Shown here piece by piece: positions 44,401 to 57,604 of a DNA stretch of 64,000 bases. The DNA lies in assembly GCA_032433765.1 (NCBI GenBank), contig JAVIAB010000051.1:152657421-152721420 (forward strand), read 5' to 3'. The DNA comes from Megaustenia siamemsis. Taxonomy: Eukaryota; Mollusca; Gastropoda; Stylommatophora; Ariophantidae. The notes under the pieces were generated by a model that saw only the letters and a program-made list of their open reading frames with translations, searched no databases and was not told the origin of the DNA. The position numbers and the translations under genes were made by a program. Numbering within the stretch: position 1 is the first letter of the stretch; every line of letters begins with the position of its first letter.

Positions 44401-47400
44401 TGTCAGTAATACATCAACGGCCCCCAAGGTAACGTAGTCTGTCAGTAGTACACCAACGGCCGCCAAGTTAACACAGTCTGTTAGTAGTACATCAACGGCC
44501 CCCAAGTTAACGTAGTCTGTCAGTAGTACATCAACGGCCCCCAAGTTAACGTGGTCTGTCAGTAGTACATCAACGGCCCCCCAAGTTAACGTAGTCTGTC
44601 AGTAGTACATCAACGGCCCCCAAATTAACGTATTCTGTCAGTAGTACATCAACGACTCCCAAGTTAACGTAGTCTGTCAGTAGTTCATCAACGGCTTCCA
44701 AGTTTCCAAGTTAACGTAGTCTGTCAGTAGTACATCAACGGCTCCCAAGATAACGTAGCCTGTCAGTAGTATATCAACGGCTCCAAGTTAACGTAGTCTG
44801 TCAGTAGTATTTCAACGGATCCCAAGTTAACGTAGTCTGTCAGTAGTTCATCAACGGCTTCCAAGTTTCCAAGTTAACGTAGTCTGTCAGTAGTACATCA
44901 ACGGCTCCCAAGAAAACGTAGTCTGTCAGTAGCACATCAACGGCTCCCAAGTTAACGTAGTCTGTCAGTAGTACATCAACGGCCCCCAAGTTAACGGTGT
45001 CTGTCAGTAGTACACTAACGGCCCCCTCGTTAACGTAGTCTGTCAGTAGTACATCAACGGCTTCCAAGTTAACGTAGTCTGTCAGTAGTACATCAACAGC
45101 TCCCAAGTTTACGTAGTCTGTCAGTAGTACACCAACGGCCCTCAAGTTAACGTAGTCTGTCAGTAGTGCACCAACGGCTCCCAAGTTAACGTAGTCTGTC
45201 AGTAGTACATCAACGCCCCCAAGTTAACGTAGTCTTTCAGTAGTACATCAACGGTCCCCAAGTTAACGTATCTGTCAGTAGTACATCAACGACCCCCAGG
45301 TTAACCTGGTCTGTCACTAGTACACCAACGCCCCTGAAGTTCACGTAGTCTGTCAGTAGTACACCAACGGTCCCCAAGTTAACGTAGTCTGTCAGTAGTA
45401 CATCAACGGCCCCCAAGTTAATGTAGTCTGTCAGTAGTACACCAACGGCCCCCAAGTTAATGTAGTCTTTTAGTAGTACATCAACGGCCCCCAAGTTAAC
45501 ATAGTCTGTCAGTTTTCCACCAACGGCCCCCAAGTTAGCAGAGTCTGTTAGTAGTACCTCAACGGCCCTCAAGTTAACGTAGTCTGTCAGTAGTACATCA
45601 ACGGTCCCCAAGTTAACGTAGTCTGTCAGTAGTACACCAACGGCCCCCAAGTTAACGCAGTCTGTTAGTAGTACATCAACGGCCCCCAAGTTAATGTAGT
45701 CTGTCAGTAGTAACCCAACGGCGCCAAGTTAACGTAGTCTGTCAGTAGTACATCAACGGCTCCCAAGTTAACGTAGTCTGTCAGTAGTATATCAACGACT
45801 CCCAAGTTAACGTAGTAAGACTAAGTAGTTCATCAACGGCTTCCAACCTTCCAAGTTAACGTAGTCTGTCAGTAGTTCATCAACGGCTTCCAAGTTTCCA
45901 AGTTAACGTAGTCTGTCAGTAGTACATCAACGGCTCCCAAGATAACGTAGTCTGTCAGTAGTATATCAACGGCTCCCAAGTTAACGTAGTCTGTCAGTAG
46001 TATTTCAACGGATCCCAAGTTAACGTAGTCTGTCAGTAGTTCATCAACGGCTTCCGAGTTTCCAAGTTAACGTAGTCTGTCAGTAGTACATCAACGGCTC
46101 CCAAGAAAACGTAGTCTGTCAGTAGCACATCAACGGCTCCCAAGTTAACGTAGTCTGTCAGTAGTACATCAACGGCCCCCAAGTTAACGGTGTCTGTCAG
46201 TAGTACACTAACGGCCCCCACGTTAACGTAGTCTGTCAGTAGTACATCAACGGCTTCCAAGTTAACGTAGTCTGTCAGTAGTACATCAACAGCTCCCAAG
46301 TTTACGTAGTCTGTCAGTAGTACACCAACGGCCCTCAAGTTAACGTAGACTGTCAGTAGTGCACCAACGGCTCCCAAGTTAACGTAGTCTGTCAGTAGTA
46401 CATCAACGCCCCCAAGTTAACGTAGTCTTTCAGTAGTACATCAACGGTCCCCAAGTTAACGTATCTGTCAGTAGTACATCAACGACCCCCAGGTTAACGT
46501 GGTCTGTCACTAGTACACCAACGCCCCTGAAGTTAACGTAGTCTGTCAGTAGTACATCATCGGTCCCCAAGTTAACGTAGTCTGTCAGTAGTACACCAAC
46601 GGCCCCCAAGTTAACGCAGTCTGTTAGTAGTACATCAACGGCCCCCAAGTTAATGTAGTCTGTCAGTAGTACACCAACGGCCCCAAGTTAACGTAGTCTG
46701 TCAGTAGTACATCAACGGCTCCCAAGTTAACGTAGTCTGTCAGTAGTATATCAACGACTCCCAAGTTAACGTAGTAAGACTAAGTAGTTCATCAACGGCT
46801 TCCAAGCTTCCAAGTTAACGTAGTCTGTCAGTAGTACATCAACGGCTCCCAAGTTAACGGTGTCTGTCAGTAGTACACTAACGGCCCCCAAGTTAACGTA
46901 GTCTGTCAGTAGTACATCAACGGCTCCCAAGTTAACGTAGTCTTTCAGTAGTACATCAACCGCTCCCAAGTTAACGTAGTCTGTCAGTAGTACACCAACG
47001 GCCCTCAAGTTAACGTAGTCTGTCAGTAGTACATCAACGGCTCCCAAGTTAACGTAGTCTGTCAGTAGTACATCAACGGCCAAGGTAACGTAGTCTTTCA
47101 GTAGTACACCAACGGCCCCAAGTTAACGTAGTCTGTCAGTAGTACATCAACGGCTCCCAAGATAACGTAGTCTGTCAGTAGTATATCAACGGCTCCCAAG
47201 TTAACGTAGTCTGTCAGTAGTATTTCAACGGATCCCAAGTTAACGTAGTCTGTCAGTAATACATCAACGGCCCCCATGTTAAGGTAGTCTGTCAGTAGTG
47301 CACCAACGGCCCCCAAGTTAACGTAGTCTGTCAGTAGTACACCAACGGCTTTCAAGTTAACGTAGTCTGTCAGTAGTACACCAACGGCCCCCAAGTTAAC

Positions 47401-50400
47401 GTAGTCTGTCAGTAGTACACCAACGGCCGCCAAGTTAACACAGTCTTTTAGTAGTACATCAACGGCCCCCAAGTTAACGTAGTCTGTCAGTAGTACATCA
47501 ACGACCCCATAGTTAACGTGGTCTGTCAGTAGTACACCAACGCCCCCCAAATTAACGTAGTCTGTCAGTTGTACACCAACGGCCCCCAAGTTAACGTAGT
47601 CTGTCAGTAATACATCAACGGCCCCCAAGTTAACGTAGTCTTTCAGTAGTACATCAACGGCCCCAAGTTAACGCAGTCTGTCAGTAATACATCAACGGCC
47701 CCTACGTTAACGTAGTCTGTCAGTAGTACATCAACGGCCCCCAAGTTAACGTAGTCTGTCAGTAATACACCAACGGCCCCCATGTTAAGGTAGTCTGTCA
47801 GTAGTACACCAACGGCCCCCAAGTTAACGTAGTCTGTCAGTAGTACACCAACGGCTTTCAAGTTAACGTAGTCTGTCAGTAGTACACCAACGGCCCCCAA
47901 GTAAACGTAGTCTGTCAGTAGTACACCAACGGCCGCCAAGTTAACACAGTCTGTTAGTAGTACATCAACGGCCCCCAAGTTAACGTAGACTGTCAGTAGT
48001 ACATCAACGACCCCATAGTTAACGTGGTCTGTCAGTAGTACACCAACGCCCCCAAATTAACGTAGTCTGTCAGTTGTACACCAACGGCCCACAATTTAAC
48101 GTAGTCTGTCAGTAATACATCAACGGCCCCAAGGTAACGTAGTCTGTCAGTAGTACACCAACGGCCGCCAAGTTAACACAGTCTGTTAGTAATACATCAA
48201 CGGCCCCCAAGTTAAAGTAGTCTGTCAGTAGTACATCAACGGCCCCCAAGTTAACGTAGTCTGTCACTAGTACATCAACGGCCCCCAAGTTAACGTAGTC
48301 TGTCAGTAGTACATCAACGGCCCCCAAATTAACGTATTCTGTCAGTAGTACATCAACGACTCCCAAGTTAACGTAGTCTGTCAGTAGTTCATCAACGGCT
48401 TCCAAGTTTCCAAGTTAACGTAGTCTGTCAGTAGTGCATCAACGGCTCCCAAGATAACGTAGCCTGTCAGTAGTATATCAACGGCTCCCAAGTTAACGTA
48501 GTCTGTCTGTAGTATTTCAACGGATCCCAAGTTAACGTAGTCTGTCAGTAGTTCATCAACGGCTTCCAAGTTTCCAAGTTAACGTAGTCTGTCAGTAGTA
48601 CATCAACGGCTCCCAAGAAAACGTAGTCTGTCAGTAGCACATCAACGGCTCCCAAGTTAACGTAGTCTGTCAGTAGTACATCAACGGCCCCCAAGTTAAC
48701 GGTGTCTGTCAGTAGTACACTAACGGCCCCCACGTTAACGTAGTCTGTCAGTAGTACATCAACGGCTTCCAAGTTAACGTAGTCTGTCAGTAGTACATCA
48801 ACAGCTCCCAAGTTTACGTAGTCTGTCAGTAGTACACCAACGGCCCTCAGGTTAACGTAGTCTGTCAGTAGTGCACCAACGGCTCCCAAGTTAACGTAGT
48901 CTGTCAGTAGTACATCAACGCCCCAAGTTAACGTAGTCTTTCAGTAGTACATCAACGGTCCCCAAGTTAACGTATCTGTCAGTAGTACATCAACGACCCC
49001 CAGGTTAACCTGGTCTGTCACTAGTACACCAACGCCCCTGAAGTTCACGTAGTCTGTCAGTAGTACACCAACGGTCCCCAAGTTAACGTAGTCTGTCAGT
49101 AGTACATCAACGGCCCCCAAGTTAATGTAGTCTGTCAGTAGTACACCAACGGCCCCCAAGTTAATGTAGTCTTTCAGTAGTACATCAACGGCCCCCAAGT
49201 TAACATAGTCTGTCAGTTTTCCACCAACGGCCCCCAGGTTAGCAGAGTCTGTTAGTAGTACCTCAACGGCCCTCAAGTTAACGTAGTCTGTCAGTAGTAC
49301 ATCAACGGTCCCCAAGTTAACGTAGTCTGTCAGTAGTACACCAACGGCCCCCAAGTTAACGCAGTCTGTTAGTAGTACATCAACGGCCCCCAAGTTAATG
49401 TAGTCTGTCAGTAGTAACCCAACGGCCCAAGTTAACGTAGTCTGTCAGTAGTACATAAACGGCTCCCAAGTTAACGTAGTCTGTCAGTAGTATATCAACG
49501 ACTCCCAAGTTAACGTAGTAAGACTAAGCAGTTCATCAACGGCTTCCAACCTTCCAAGTTAACGTAGTCTGTCAGTAGTTCATCAACGGCTTCCAAGTTT
49601 CCAAGTTAACGTAGTCTGTCAGTAGTACATCAACGGCTCCCAAGATAACGTAGTCTGTCAGTAGTATATCAACGGCTCCCAAGTTAACGTAGTCTGTCAG
49701 TAGTATTTCAACGGATCCCAAGTTAACGTAGTCTGTCAGTAGTTCATCAACGGCTTCCGAGTTTCCAAGTTAACGTAGTCTGTCAGTAGTACATCAACGG
49801 CTCCCAAGAAAACGTAGTCTGTCAGTAGCACATCAACGGCTCCCAAGTTAACGTAGTCTGTCAGTAGTACATCAACGGCCCCCAAGTTAACGGTGTCTGT
49901 CAGTAGTACACTAACGGCCCCCACGTTAACGTAGTCTGTCAGTAGTACATCAACGGCTTCCAAGTTAACGTAGTCTGTTAGTAGTACATCAACAGCTCCC
50001 AAGTTTACGTAGGCTGTCAGTAGTACACCAACGGCCCTCAAGTTAACGTAGACTGTCAGTAGTGCACCAACGGCTCCCAAGTTAACGTAGTCTGTCAGTA
50101 GTACATCAACGCCCCAAGTTAACGTAGTCTTTCAGTAGTACATCAACGGTCCCCAAGTTAACGTATCTGTCAGTAGTACATCAACGACCCCCAGGTTAAC
50201 GTGGTCTGTCACTAGTACACCAACGCCCCTGAAGTTAACGTAGTCTGTCAGTAGTACATCAACGGTCCCCAAGTTAACGTAGTCTGTCAGTAGTACACCA
50301 ACGGCCCCCAAGTTAACGCAGTCTGTTAGTAGTACATCAACGGCCCCCAAGTTAATGTAGTCTGTCAGTAGTACACCAACGGCCCCAAGTTAACGTAGTC

Positions 50401-53400
50401 TGTCAGTAGTACATCAACGGCTCCCAAGTTAACGTAGTCTGTCAGTAGTATATCAACGACTCCCAAGTTAACGTAGTAAGACTAAGTAGTTCATCAACGG
50501 CTTCCAAGCTTCCAAGTTAACGTAGTCTGTCAGTAGTACATCAACGGCTCCCAAGTTAACGGTGTCTGTCAGTAGTACACTAACGGCCCCAAAGTTAACG
50601 TAGTCTGTCAGTAGCACATCAACGGCTCCCAAGTTAACGTAGTCTTTCAGTAGTACATCAACCGCTCCCAAGTTAACGTAGTCTGTCAGTAGTACACCAA
50701 CGGCCCTCAAGTTAACGTAGTCTGTCAGTAGTACATCAACGGCTCCCAAGTTAACGTAGTCTGTCAGTAGTACATCAACGGCCAAGGTAACGTAGTCTTT
50801 CAGTAGTACACCAACGGCCCCAAGTTAACGTAGTCTGTCAGTAGTACATCAACGGCCCCCAAGTTAACGTAGTCTGTCAGTAGTACATCAATGGCCCCAA
50901 GTTAACGTAGTCTGTCAGTAGTACATCAACGGCCCCCAAGTTAACGTAGTCTGTCAGTAGTACATCAACGGCCCCCAAATTAACGTATTCTGTCAGTAGT
51001 ACATCAACGACTCCCAAGTTAACGTAGTCTGTCAGTAGTACATCAACGGCTCCCAAGAAAACGTAGTCTGTCAGTAGCACATCAACGGCTCCCAAGTTAA
51101 CGTAGTCTGTCAGTAATACATCAACGGCCCCCAAGTTAACGGTGTCTGTCAGTAGTACACTAACGGCCCCCACGATAACGTAGTCTGTCAGTAGTACATC
51201 AACGGCTTCCAAGTTAACGTAGTCTGTCAGTAGTACATCAACAGCTCCCAAGTTTACGTAGTCTGTCAGTAGTACACCAACGGCCCTCAAGTTAACGTAG
51301 TCTGTCAGTAGTGCACCAACGGCTCCCAAGTTAACGTAGTCTGTCAGTAGTACATCAACGCCCCCAAGTTAACGTAGTCTTTCAGTAGTACATCAACGGT
51401 CCCCAAGTTAACGTATCTGTCAGTAGTACATCAACGACCCCCAGGTTAACCTGGTCTGTCACTAGTACACCAACGCCCCTGAAGTTCACGTAGTCTGTCA
51501 GTAGTACACCAACGGTCCCCAAGTTAACGTAGTCTGTCAGTAGTACATCAACGGCCCCAAGTTAATGTAGTCTGTCAGTAGTACACCAACGGCCCCCAAG
51601 TTAATGTAGTCTTTCAGTAGTACATCAACGGCCCCCAAGTTAACATAGTCTGTCAGTTTTCCACCAACGGCCCCCAGGTTAGCAGAGTCTGTTAGTAGTA
51701 CCTCAACGGCCCTCAAGTTAACGTAGTCTGTCAGTAGTACATCAACGGTCCCCAAGTTAACGTAGTCTGTCAGTAGTACACCAACGGCCCCAAGTTAACG
51801 CAGTCTGTTAGTAGTACATCAACGGCCCCCAAGTTAATGTAGTCTGTCAGTAGTAACCCAACGGCCCCAAGTTAACGTAGTCTGTCAGTAGTACATAAAA
51901 GGCTCCCAAGTTAACGTAGTCTGTCAGTAGTATATCAACGACTCCCAAGTTAACGTAGTAAGACTAAGCAGTTCATCAACGGCTTCCAACCTTCCAAGTT
52001 AACGTAGTCTGTCAGTAGTTCATCAACGGCTTCCAAGTTTCCAAGTTAACGTAGTCTGTCAGTAGTACATCAACGGCTCCCAAGATAACGTAGTCTGTCA
52101 GTAGTATATCAACGGCTCCCAAGTTAACGTAGTCTGTCAGTAGTATTTCAACGGATCCCAAGTTAACGTAGTCTGTCAGTAGTTCATCAACGGCTTCCGA
52201 GTTTCCAAGTTAACGTAGTCTGTCAGTAGTACATCAACGGCTCCCAAGAAAACGTAGTCTGTCAGTAGCACATCAACGGCTCCCAAGTTAACGTAGTCTG
52301 TCAGTAGTACATCAACGGCCCCCAAGTTAACGGTGTCTGTCAGTAGTACACTAACGGCCCCCACGTTAACGTAGTCTGTCAGTAGTACATCAACGGCTTC
52401 CAAGTTAACGTAGTCTGTAGTAGTACATCAACAGCTCCCAAGTTTACGTAGGCTGTCAGTAGTACACCAACGGCCCTCAAGTTAACGTAGACTGTCAGTA
52501 GTGCACCAACGGCTCCCAAGTTAACGTAGTCTGTCAGTAGTACATCAACGCCCCCAAGTTAACGTAGTCTTTCAGTAGTACATCAACGGTCCCCAAGTTA
52601 ACGTATCTGTCAGTAGTACATCAACGACCCCCAGGTTAACGTGGTCTGTCACTAGTACACCAACGCCCCTGAAGTTAACGTAGTCTGTCAGTAGTACATC
52701 AACGGTCCCCAAGTTAACGTAGTCTGTCAGTAGTACACCAACGGCCCCAAGTTAACGCAGTCTGTTAGTAGTACATCAACGGCCCCCAAGTTAATGTAGT
52801 CTGTCAGTAGTACACCAACGGCCCCAAGTTAACGTAGTCTGTCAGTAGTACATCAACGGCTCCCAAGTTAACGTAGTCTGTCAGTAGTATATCAACGACT
52901 CCCAAGTTAACGTAGTAAGACTAAGTAGTTCATCAACGGCTTCCAAGCTTCCAAGTTAACGTAGTCTGTCAGTAGTACATCAACGGCTCCCAAGTTAACG
53001 GTGTCTGTCAGTAGTACACTAACGGCCCCAAGTTAACGTAGTCTGTCAGTAGCACATCAACGGCCCAAGTTAACGTAGTCTTTCAGTAGTACATCAACCG
53101 CTCCCAAGTTAACGTAGTCTGTCAGTAGTACACCAACGGCCCTCAAGTTAACGTAGTCTGTCAGTAGTACATCAACGGCTCCCAAGTTAACGTAGTCTGT
53201 CAGTAGTACATCAACGGCCAAGGTAACGTAGTCTTTCAGTAGTACACCAACGGCCCCAAGTTAACGTAGTCTGTCAGTAGTACATCAACGGCCCCCAAGT
53301 TAACGTAGTCTGTCAGTAGTACATCAATGGCCCCCAAGTTAACGTAGTCTGTCAGTAGTACATCAACGGCCCCCAAGTTAACGTAGTCTGTCAGTAGTAC

Positions 53401-56400
53401 ATCAACGGCCCCCAAATTAACGTATTCTGTCAGTAGTACATCAACGACTCCCAAGTTAACGTAGTCTGTCAGTAGTTCATCAACGGCTTCCAAGTTTCCA
53501 AGTTAACGTAGTCTGTCAGTAGTACATCAACGGCTCCAAGATAACGTAGCCTGTCAGTAGTATATCAACGGCTCCCAAGTTAACGTAGTCTGTCTGTAGT
53601 ATTTCAACGGATCCCAAGTTAACGTAGTCTGTCAGTAGTTCATCAACGGCTTCCAAGTTTCCAAGTTAACGTAGTCTGTCAGTAGTACATCAACGGCTCC
53701 CAAGAAAACGTAGTCTGTCAGTAGCACATCAACGGCTCCCAAGTTAACGTAGTCTGTCAGTAATACATCAACGGCCCCCAAGTTAACGGTGTCTGTCAGT
53801 AGTACACTAACGGCCCCCACGATAACGTAGTCTGTCAGTAGTACATCAACGGCTTCCAAGTTAACGTAGTCTGTCAGTAGTACATCAACAGCTCCCAAGT
53901 TTACGTAGTCTGTCAGTAGTACACCAACGGCCCTCAAGTTAACGTAGTCTGTCAGTAGTGCACCAACGGCTCCCAAGTTAACGTAGTCTGTCAGTAGTAC
54001 ATCAACGCCCCCAAGTTAACGTAGTCTTTCAGTAGTACATCAACGGTCCCCAAGTTAACGTATCTGTCAGTAGTACATCAACGACCCCAGGTTAACCTGG
54101 TCTGTCACTAGTACACCAACGCCCCTGAAGTTCACGTAGTCTGTCAGTAGTACACCAACGGTCCCCAAGTTAACGTAGTCTGTCAGTAGTACATCAACGG
54201 CCCCCAAGTTAATGTAGTCTGTCAGTAGTACACCAACGGCCCCCAAGTTAATGTAGTCTTTCAGTAGTACATCAACGGCCCCAAGTTAACATAGTCTGTC
54301 AGTTTTCCACCAACGGCCCCCAGGTTAGCAGAGTCTGTTAGTAGTACCTCAACGGCCCTCAAGTTAACGTAGTCTGTCAGTAGTACATCAACGGTCCCCA
54401 AGTTAACGTAGTCTGTCAGTAGTACACCAACGGCCCCCAAGTTAACGCAGTCTGTTAGTAGTACATCAACGGCCCCCAAGTTAATGTAGTCTGTCAGTAG
54501 TAAACCAACGGCCCCAAGTTAACGTAGTCTGTCAGTAGTACATAAACGGCTCCCAAGTTAACGTAGTCTGTCAGTAGTATATCAACGACTCCCAAGTTAA
54601 CGTAGTAAGACTAAGTAGTTCATCAACGTCTTCCAACCTTCCAAGTTAACGTAGTCTGTCAGTAGTTCATCAACGGCTTCCAAGTTTTCAAGTTAACGTA
54701 GTCTGTCAGTAGTACATCAACGGCTCCCAAGATAACGTAGTCTGTCAGTAGTATATCAACGGCTCCCAAGTTAACGTAGTCTGTCAGTAGTATTTCAACG
54801 GATCCAAGTTAACGTAGTCTGTCAGTAGTTCATCAACGGCTTCCGAGTTTCCAAGTTAACGTAGTCTGTCAGTAGTACATCAACGGCTCCCAAGAAAACG
54901 TAGTCTGTCAGTAGCACATCAACGGCTCCCAAGTTAACGTAGTCTGTCAGTAGTACATCAACGGCCCCCAAGTTAACGGTGTCTGTCAGTAGTACACTAA
55001 CGGCCCCCACGTTAACGTAGTCTGTCAGTAGTACATCAACGGCTTCCAAGTTAACGTAATCTGTCAGTAGTACATCAACAGCTCCCAAGTTTACGTAGGC
55101 TGTCAGTAGTACACCAACGGCCCTCAAGTTAACGTAGACTGTCAGTAGTGCACCAACGGCTCCCAAGTTAACGTAGTCTTTCAGTAGTACATCAACGCCC
55201 CCAAGTTAACGTAGTCTTTCAGTAGTACATCAACGGTCCCCAAGTTAACGTATCTGTCAGTAGTACATCAACGACCCCCAGGTTAACGTGGTCTGTCACT
55301 AGTACACCAACGCCCCTGAAGTTAACGTAGTCTGTCAGTAGTACATCAACGGTCCCCAGTTAACGTAGTCTGTCAGTAGTACACCAACGGCCCCAAGTTA
55401 ACGCAGTCTGTTAGTAGTACATCAACGGCCCCAAAGTTAATGTAGTCTGTCAGTAGTACACCAACGGCCCCAAGTTAACGTAGTCTGTCAGTAGTACATC
55501 AACGGCTCCCAAGTTAACGTAGTCTGTCAGTAGTATATCAACGACTCCCAAGTTAACGTAGTAAGACTAAGTAGTTCATCAACGGCTTCCAAGCTTCCAA
55601 GTTAACGTAGTCTGTCAGTAGTACATCAACGGCTCCCAAGTTAACGGTGTCTGTCAGTAGTACACTAACGGCCCCCAAGTTAACGTAGTCTGTCAGTAGT
55701 ACATCAACGGCTCCCAAGTTAACGTAGTCTTTCAGTAGTACATCAACCGCTCCCAAGTTAACGTAGTCTGTCAGTAGTACACCAACGGCCCTCAAGTTAA
55801 CGTAGTCTGTCAGTAGTACATCAACGGCTCCCAAGTTAACGTAGTCTGTCAGTAGTACATCAACGGCCAAGGTAACGTAGTCTTTCAGTAGTACACCAAC
55901 GGCCCCCAAGTTAACGTAGTCTGTCAGTAGTACATCAACGGCCCCCAAGTTAACGTAGTCTGTCAGTAGTACACCAACGGCCCCCAAGTTAACGTAGTCG
56001 TTCAGTAGTGCACCAACGGCTCCCAAGTTAACATAGTCTGTCAGTAGTACATCAAAGGCCCCAAGTTAACGTATTCGTTCAGTAGTACATCAACGGCCCT
56101 AAGTTAACGTAGTCTGTCAGTAGTACACCAACGGCTGCGAAGTTAACGTAGTCTGTCAGTAGTACATCAACGGCCCCAAGTTAACGTACTTTTTCAGTAG
56201 TACACCATCGGCCACCAAAGTTAACGTAGTCTGTCAGTAGTACATCAACGGCCCTCATGTTAACGTAGTCTGTCAGTAGTACACCAACGGCCCCCAAGTT
56301 AACGTGGTGTGTCAGTAGTTCACCAATGGCCCCCATATTAACGGAGTCTGTCAGTAGTACATGAACGGCTCCCAAATTAACGTGGACTGTCAGTAGTACA

Positions 56401-56630
56401 CCAACGGTCCCCAAGTTAACGTAGTCTGTCAGTAGTACACCAACGGCCCCCAAGTTAACGTAGTATGTCAGTAGTACACCAACGGCCCCCAAGTTAACGT
56501 AGTCTGTCAGTAGTACGTCAACGGCCCCCAAGTTAATGTAGTCTGTCAGTAGTACACCAACGGCCCCCAAGTTAACGTAGTCTGTCAGTAGTACCTCAAC
56601 GGCCCGCAAGTTAACGTAGTCTGCAATTAA
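41462..56630 (-). repeat. 15.2-kb 39-bp minisatellite with higher-order structure
   Basis: About 390 copies of a 39-bp unit containing GTAGTCTGTCAGTAGTACAT then CAACGGCCCCCAAGTTAAC. Only the minus strand stays open, with a 13-residue period (VNLGAVDVLLTDY). Distinct variants (for example GAAAACG, GGTGTCTG, TTTCCACC, AAGACTAAG) recur in fixed order. Equivalent blocks end at 45184 and 48889 (3705 bp, exactly 95 units), 46377 and 50080 (3703 bp), 51329 and 53976 (2647 bp), and 45184 and 46377 (1193 bp). Many minus-strand frames end where a run of five G becomes four. No start signal or non-repeat domain is attached, so I do not call a gene. Confidence 0.95.
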
Positions 56631-56788
56631 TGCTCTAAAGAGCCCCATGGTTATTGGATGAATGAGATGAAAATGTTAGTCTCTGAAACGTTTATTGCAC
56701 AAAGACATACACACACATATATATACAACACTTTCATACATGCTGAAACAGGCATACTCTAAATATATATACAATACTGTCATGCATG

Positions 56789-57040
56789 AGCCGCGATAGC
56801 TCAGTGGTTAGTGAACTGGACTACCACGGACAAGGGGTAGGGTTCGATCCCAACCGACGGCTTCCGGGTTCACCCAGCCTTAAATGGTTACCGGATTTTT
56901 TTCTGGGAAAGTAAAGCAGCACGGGCGTAATACTGACCACATTACCCCAAAAATCATGTGCTGAAGGTCTGTAAAATATAGGGTCACTAACACCATATTT
57001 CCCTATACGCCACTTGGTGTGACGGGGTACTTTACTTTTT
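56789..57040 (+). mobile_element. SINE S1, full-length copy with perfect 13-bp TSD
   Basis: A 252-bp tRNA-derived SINE flanked by ACTGTCATGCATG (56776-56788 and 57041-57053). The head has the A box TAGCTCAGTGG (about 56797-56807) and the B box GGTTCGATCCC (about 56840-56850), both matching RNA polymerase III internal promoter consensus. The body contains CACGGGCGTAATACTGACC and CCCCAAAAATCATGTGCTG, and the 3' end is a (TTTAC)n-like tail with TTTTT. Partner LINE unknown: its tail does not match the GAT or GATA tails of the LINEs here. Confidence 0.95.
56797..56850 (+). promoter_or_regulatory. RNA polymerase III A and B boxes of SINE S1
   Basis: A box TAGCTCAGTGG and B box GGTTCGATCCC are spaced about 33 bp apart, as in tRNA genes. 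They would be expected to drive transcription of the SINE from about 56789. Activity is not shown by sequence alone. Confidence 0.8.
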
Positions 57041-57254
57041 ACTGTCATGCATGCTAAATCAGGCATACATACACATATATACAATACTTTCATGCATGCT
57101 AATACAGGCATACATACACATATATACAATACTTTCATGCATGCTAATACAGGCATACATACACATATATACAATACTTTCATGCATGCTAATACAGGCA
57201 TACACACACGTATATATACAGAACACTTTCAAACATGCCGATGTAGGCATGTAT

Positions 57255-57262
57255 GAAAGTGT

Positions 57263-57346
<84 letters not shown>

Positions 57347-57360
57347 CACATACATACACG
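57255..57360. repeat. (TG)n(TA)n microsatellite with palindromic flanks
   Basis: TG repeats, then two (TA)n runs, then CACATACACATACATACACG. The TG/TA/CA order makes the block largely self-complementary, able to form a hairpin or cruciform. Confidence 0.93.
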
Positions 57361-57604
57361 TACACAGACCAAAAATAGTAAACCTGTCAACCTACACATA
57401 TGATTATTTGTACTTTAAACTGTTGGTTAGAACATTCGCTGTCTGGCTTGGCCTAAGGTGCTTGATACAAATGCTGGGAATGCAAAAGTAGAACTTGGAA
57501 TTGAACCAACAACAACTCAAGAATTGTTTAAGTATTCTACGTGTTTACCTGAAGTTTACATGGTACACTAATTATAAAAAAAATGGATTAACGATTGTAA
57601 CAGA

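Larger units (their letters stand above)
56690..57215 (+). repeat. 45-bp minisatellite, interrupted by SINE S1
   Basis: Copies of a 45-bp unit containing ACTTTCATGCATGCTAATAC and AGGCATACATACACATATAT lie on both sides of the SINE at 56789-57040. About three regular copies lie on the right and two or so degenerate copies on the left. Confidence 0.9.

Noticed and set aside
41462..56630. A family of 13-residue-repeat proteins on the minus strand (VNLGAVDVLLTDY)
   Set aside because: The frames are the translated 39-bp satellite, broken repeatedly by one-base changes, with no start context or flanking domain.
56789..56862. A genuine tRNA gene
   Set aside because: A and B boxes are perfect, but the stems do not form a full cloverleaf and the sequence continues into a SINE body with TSDs.
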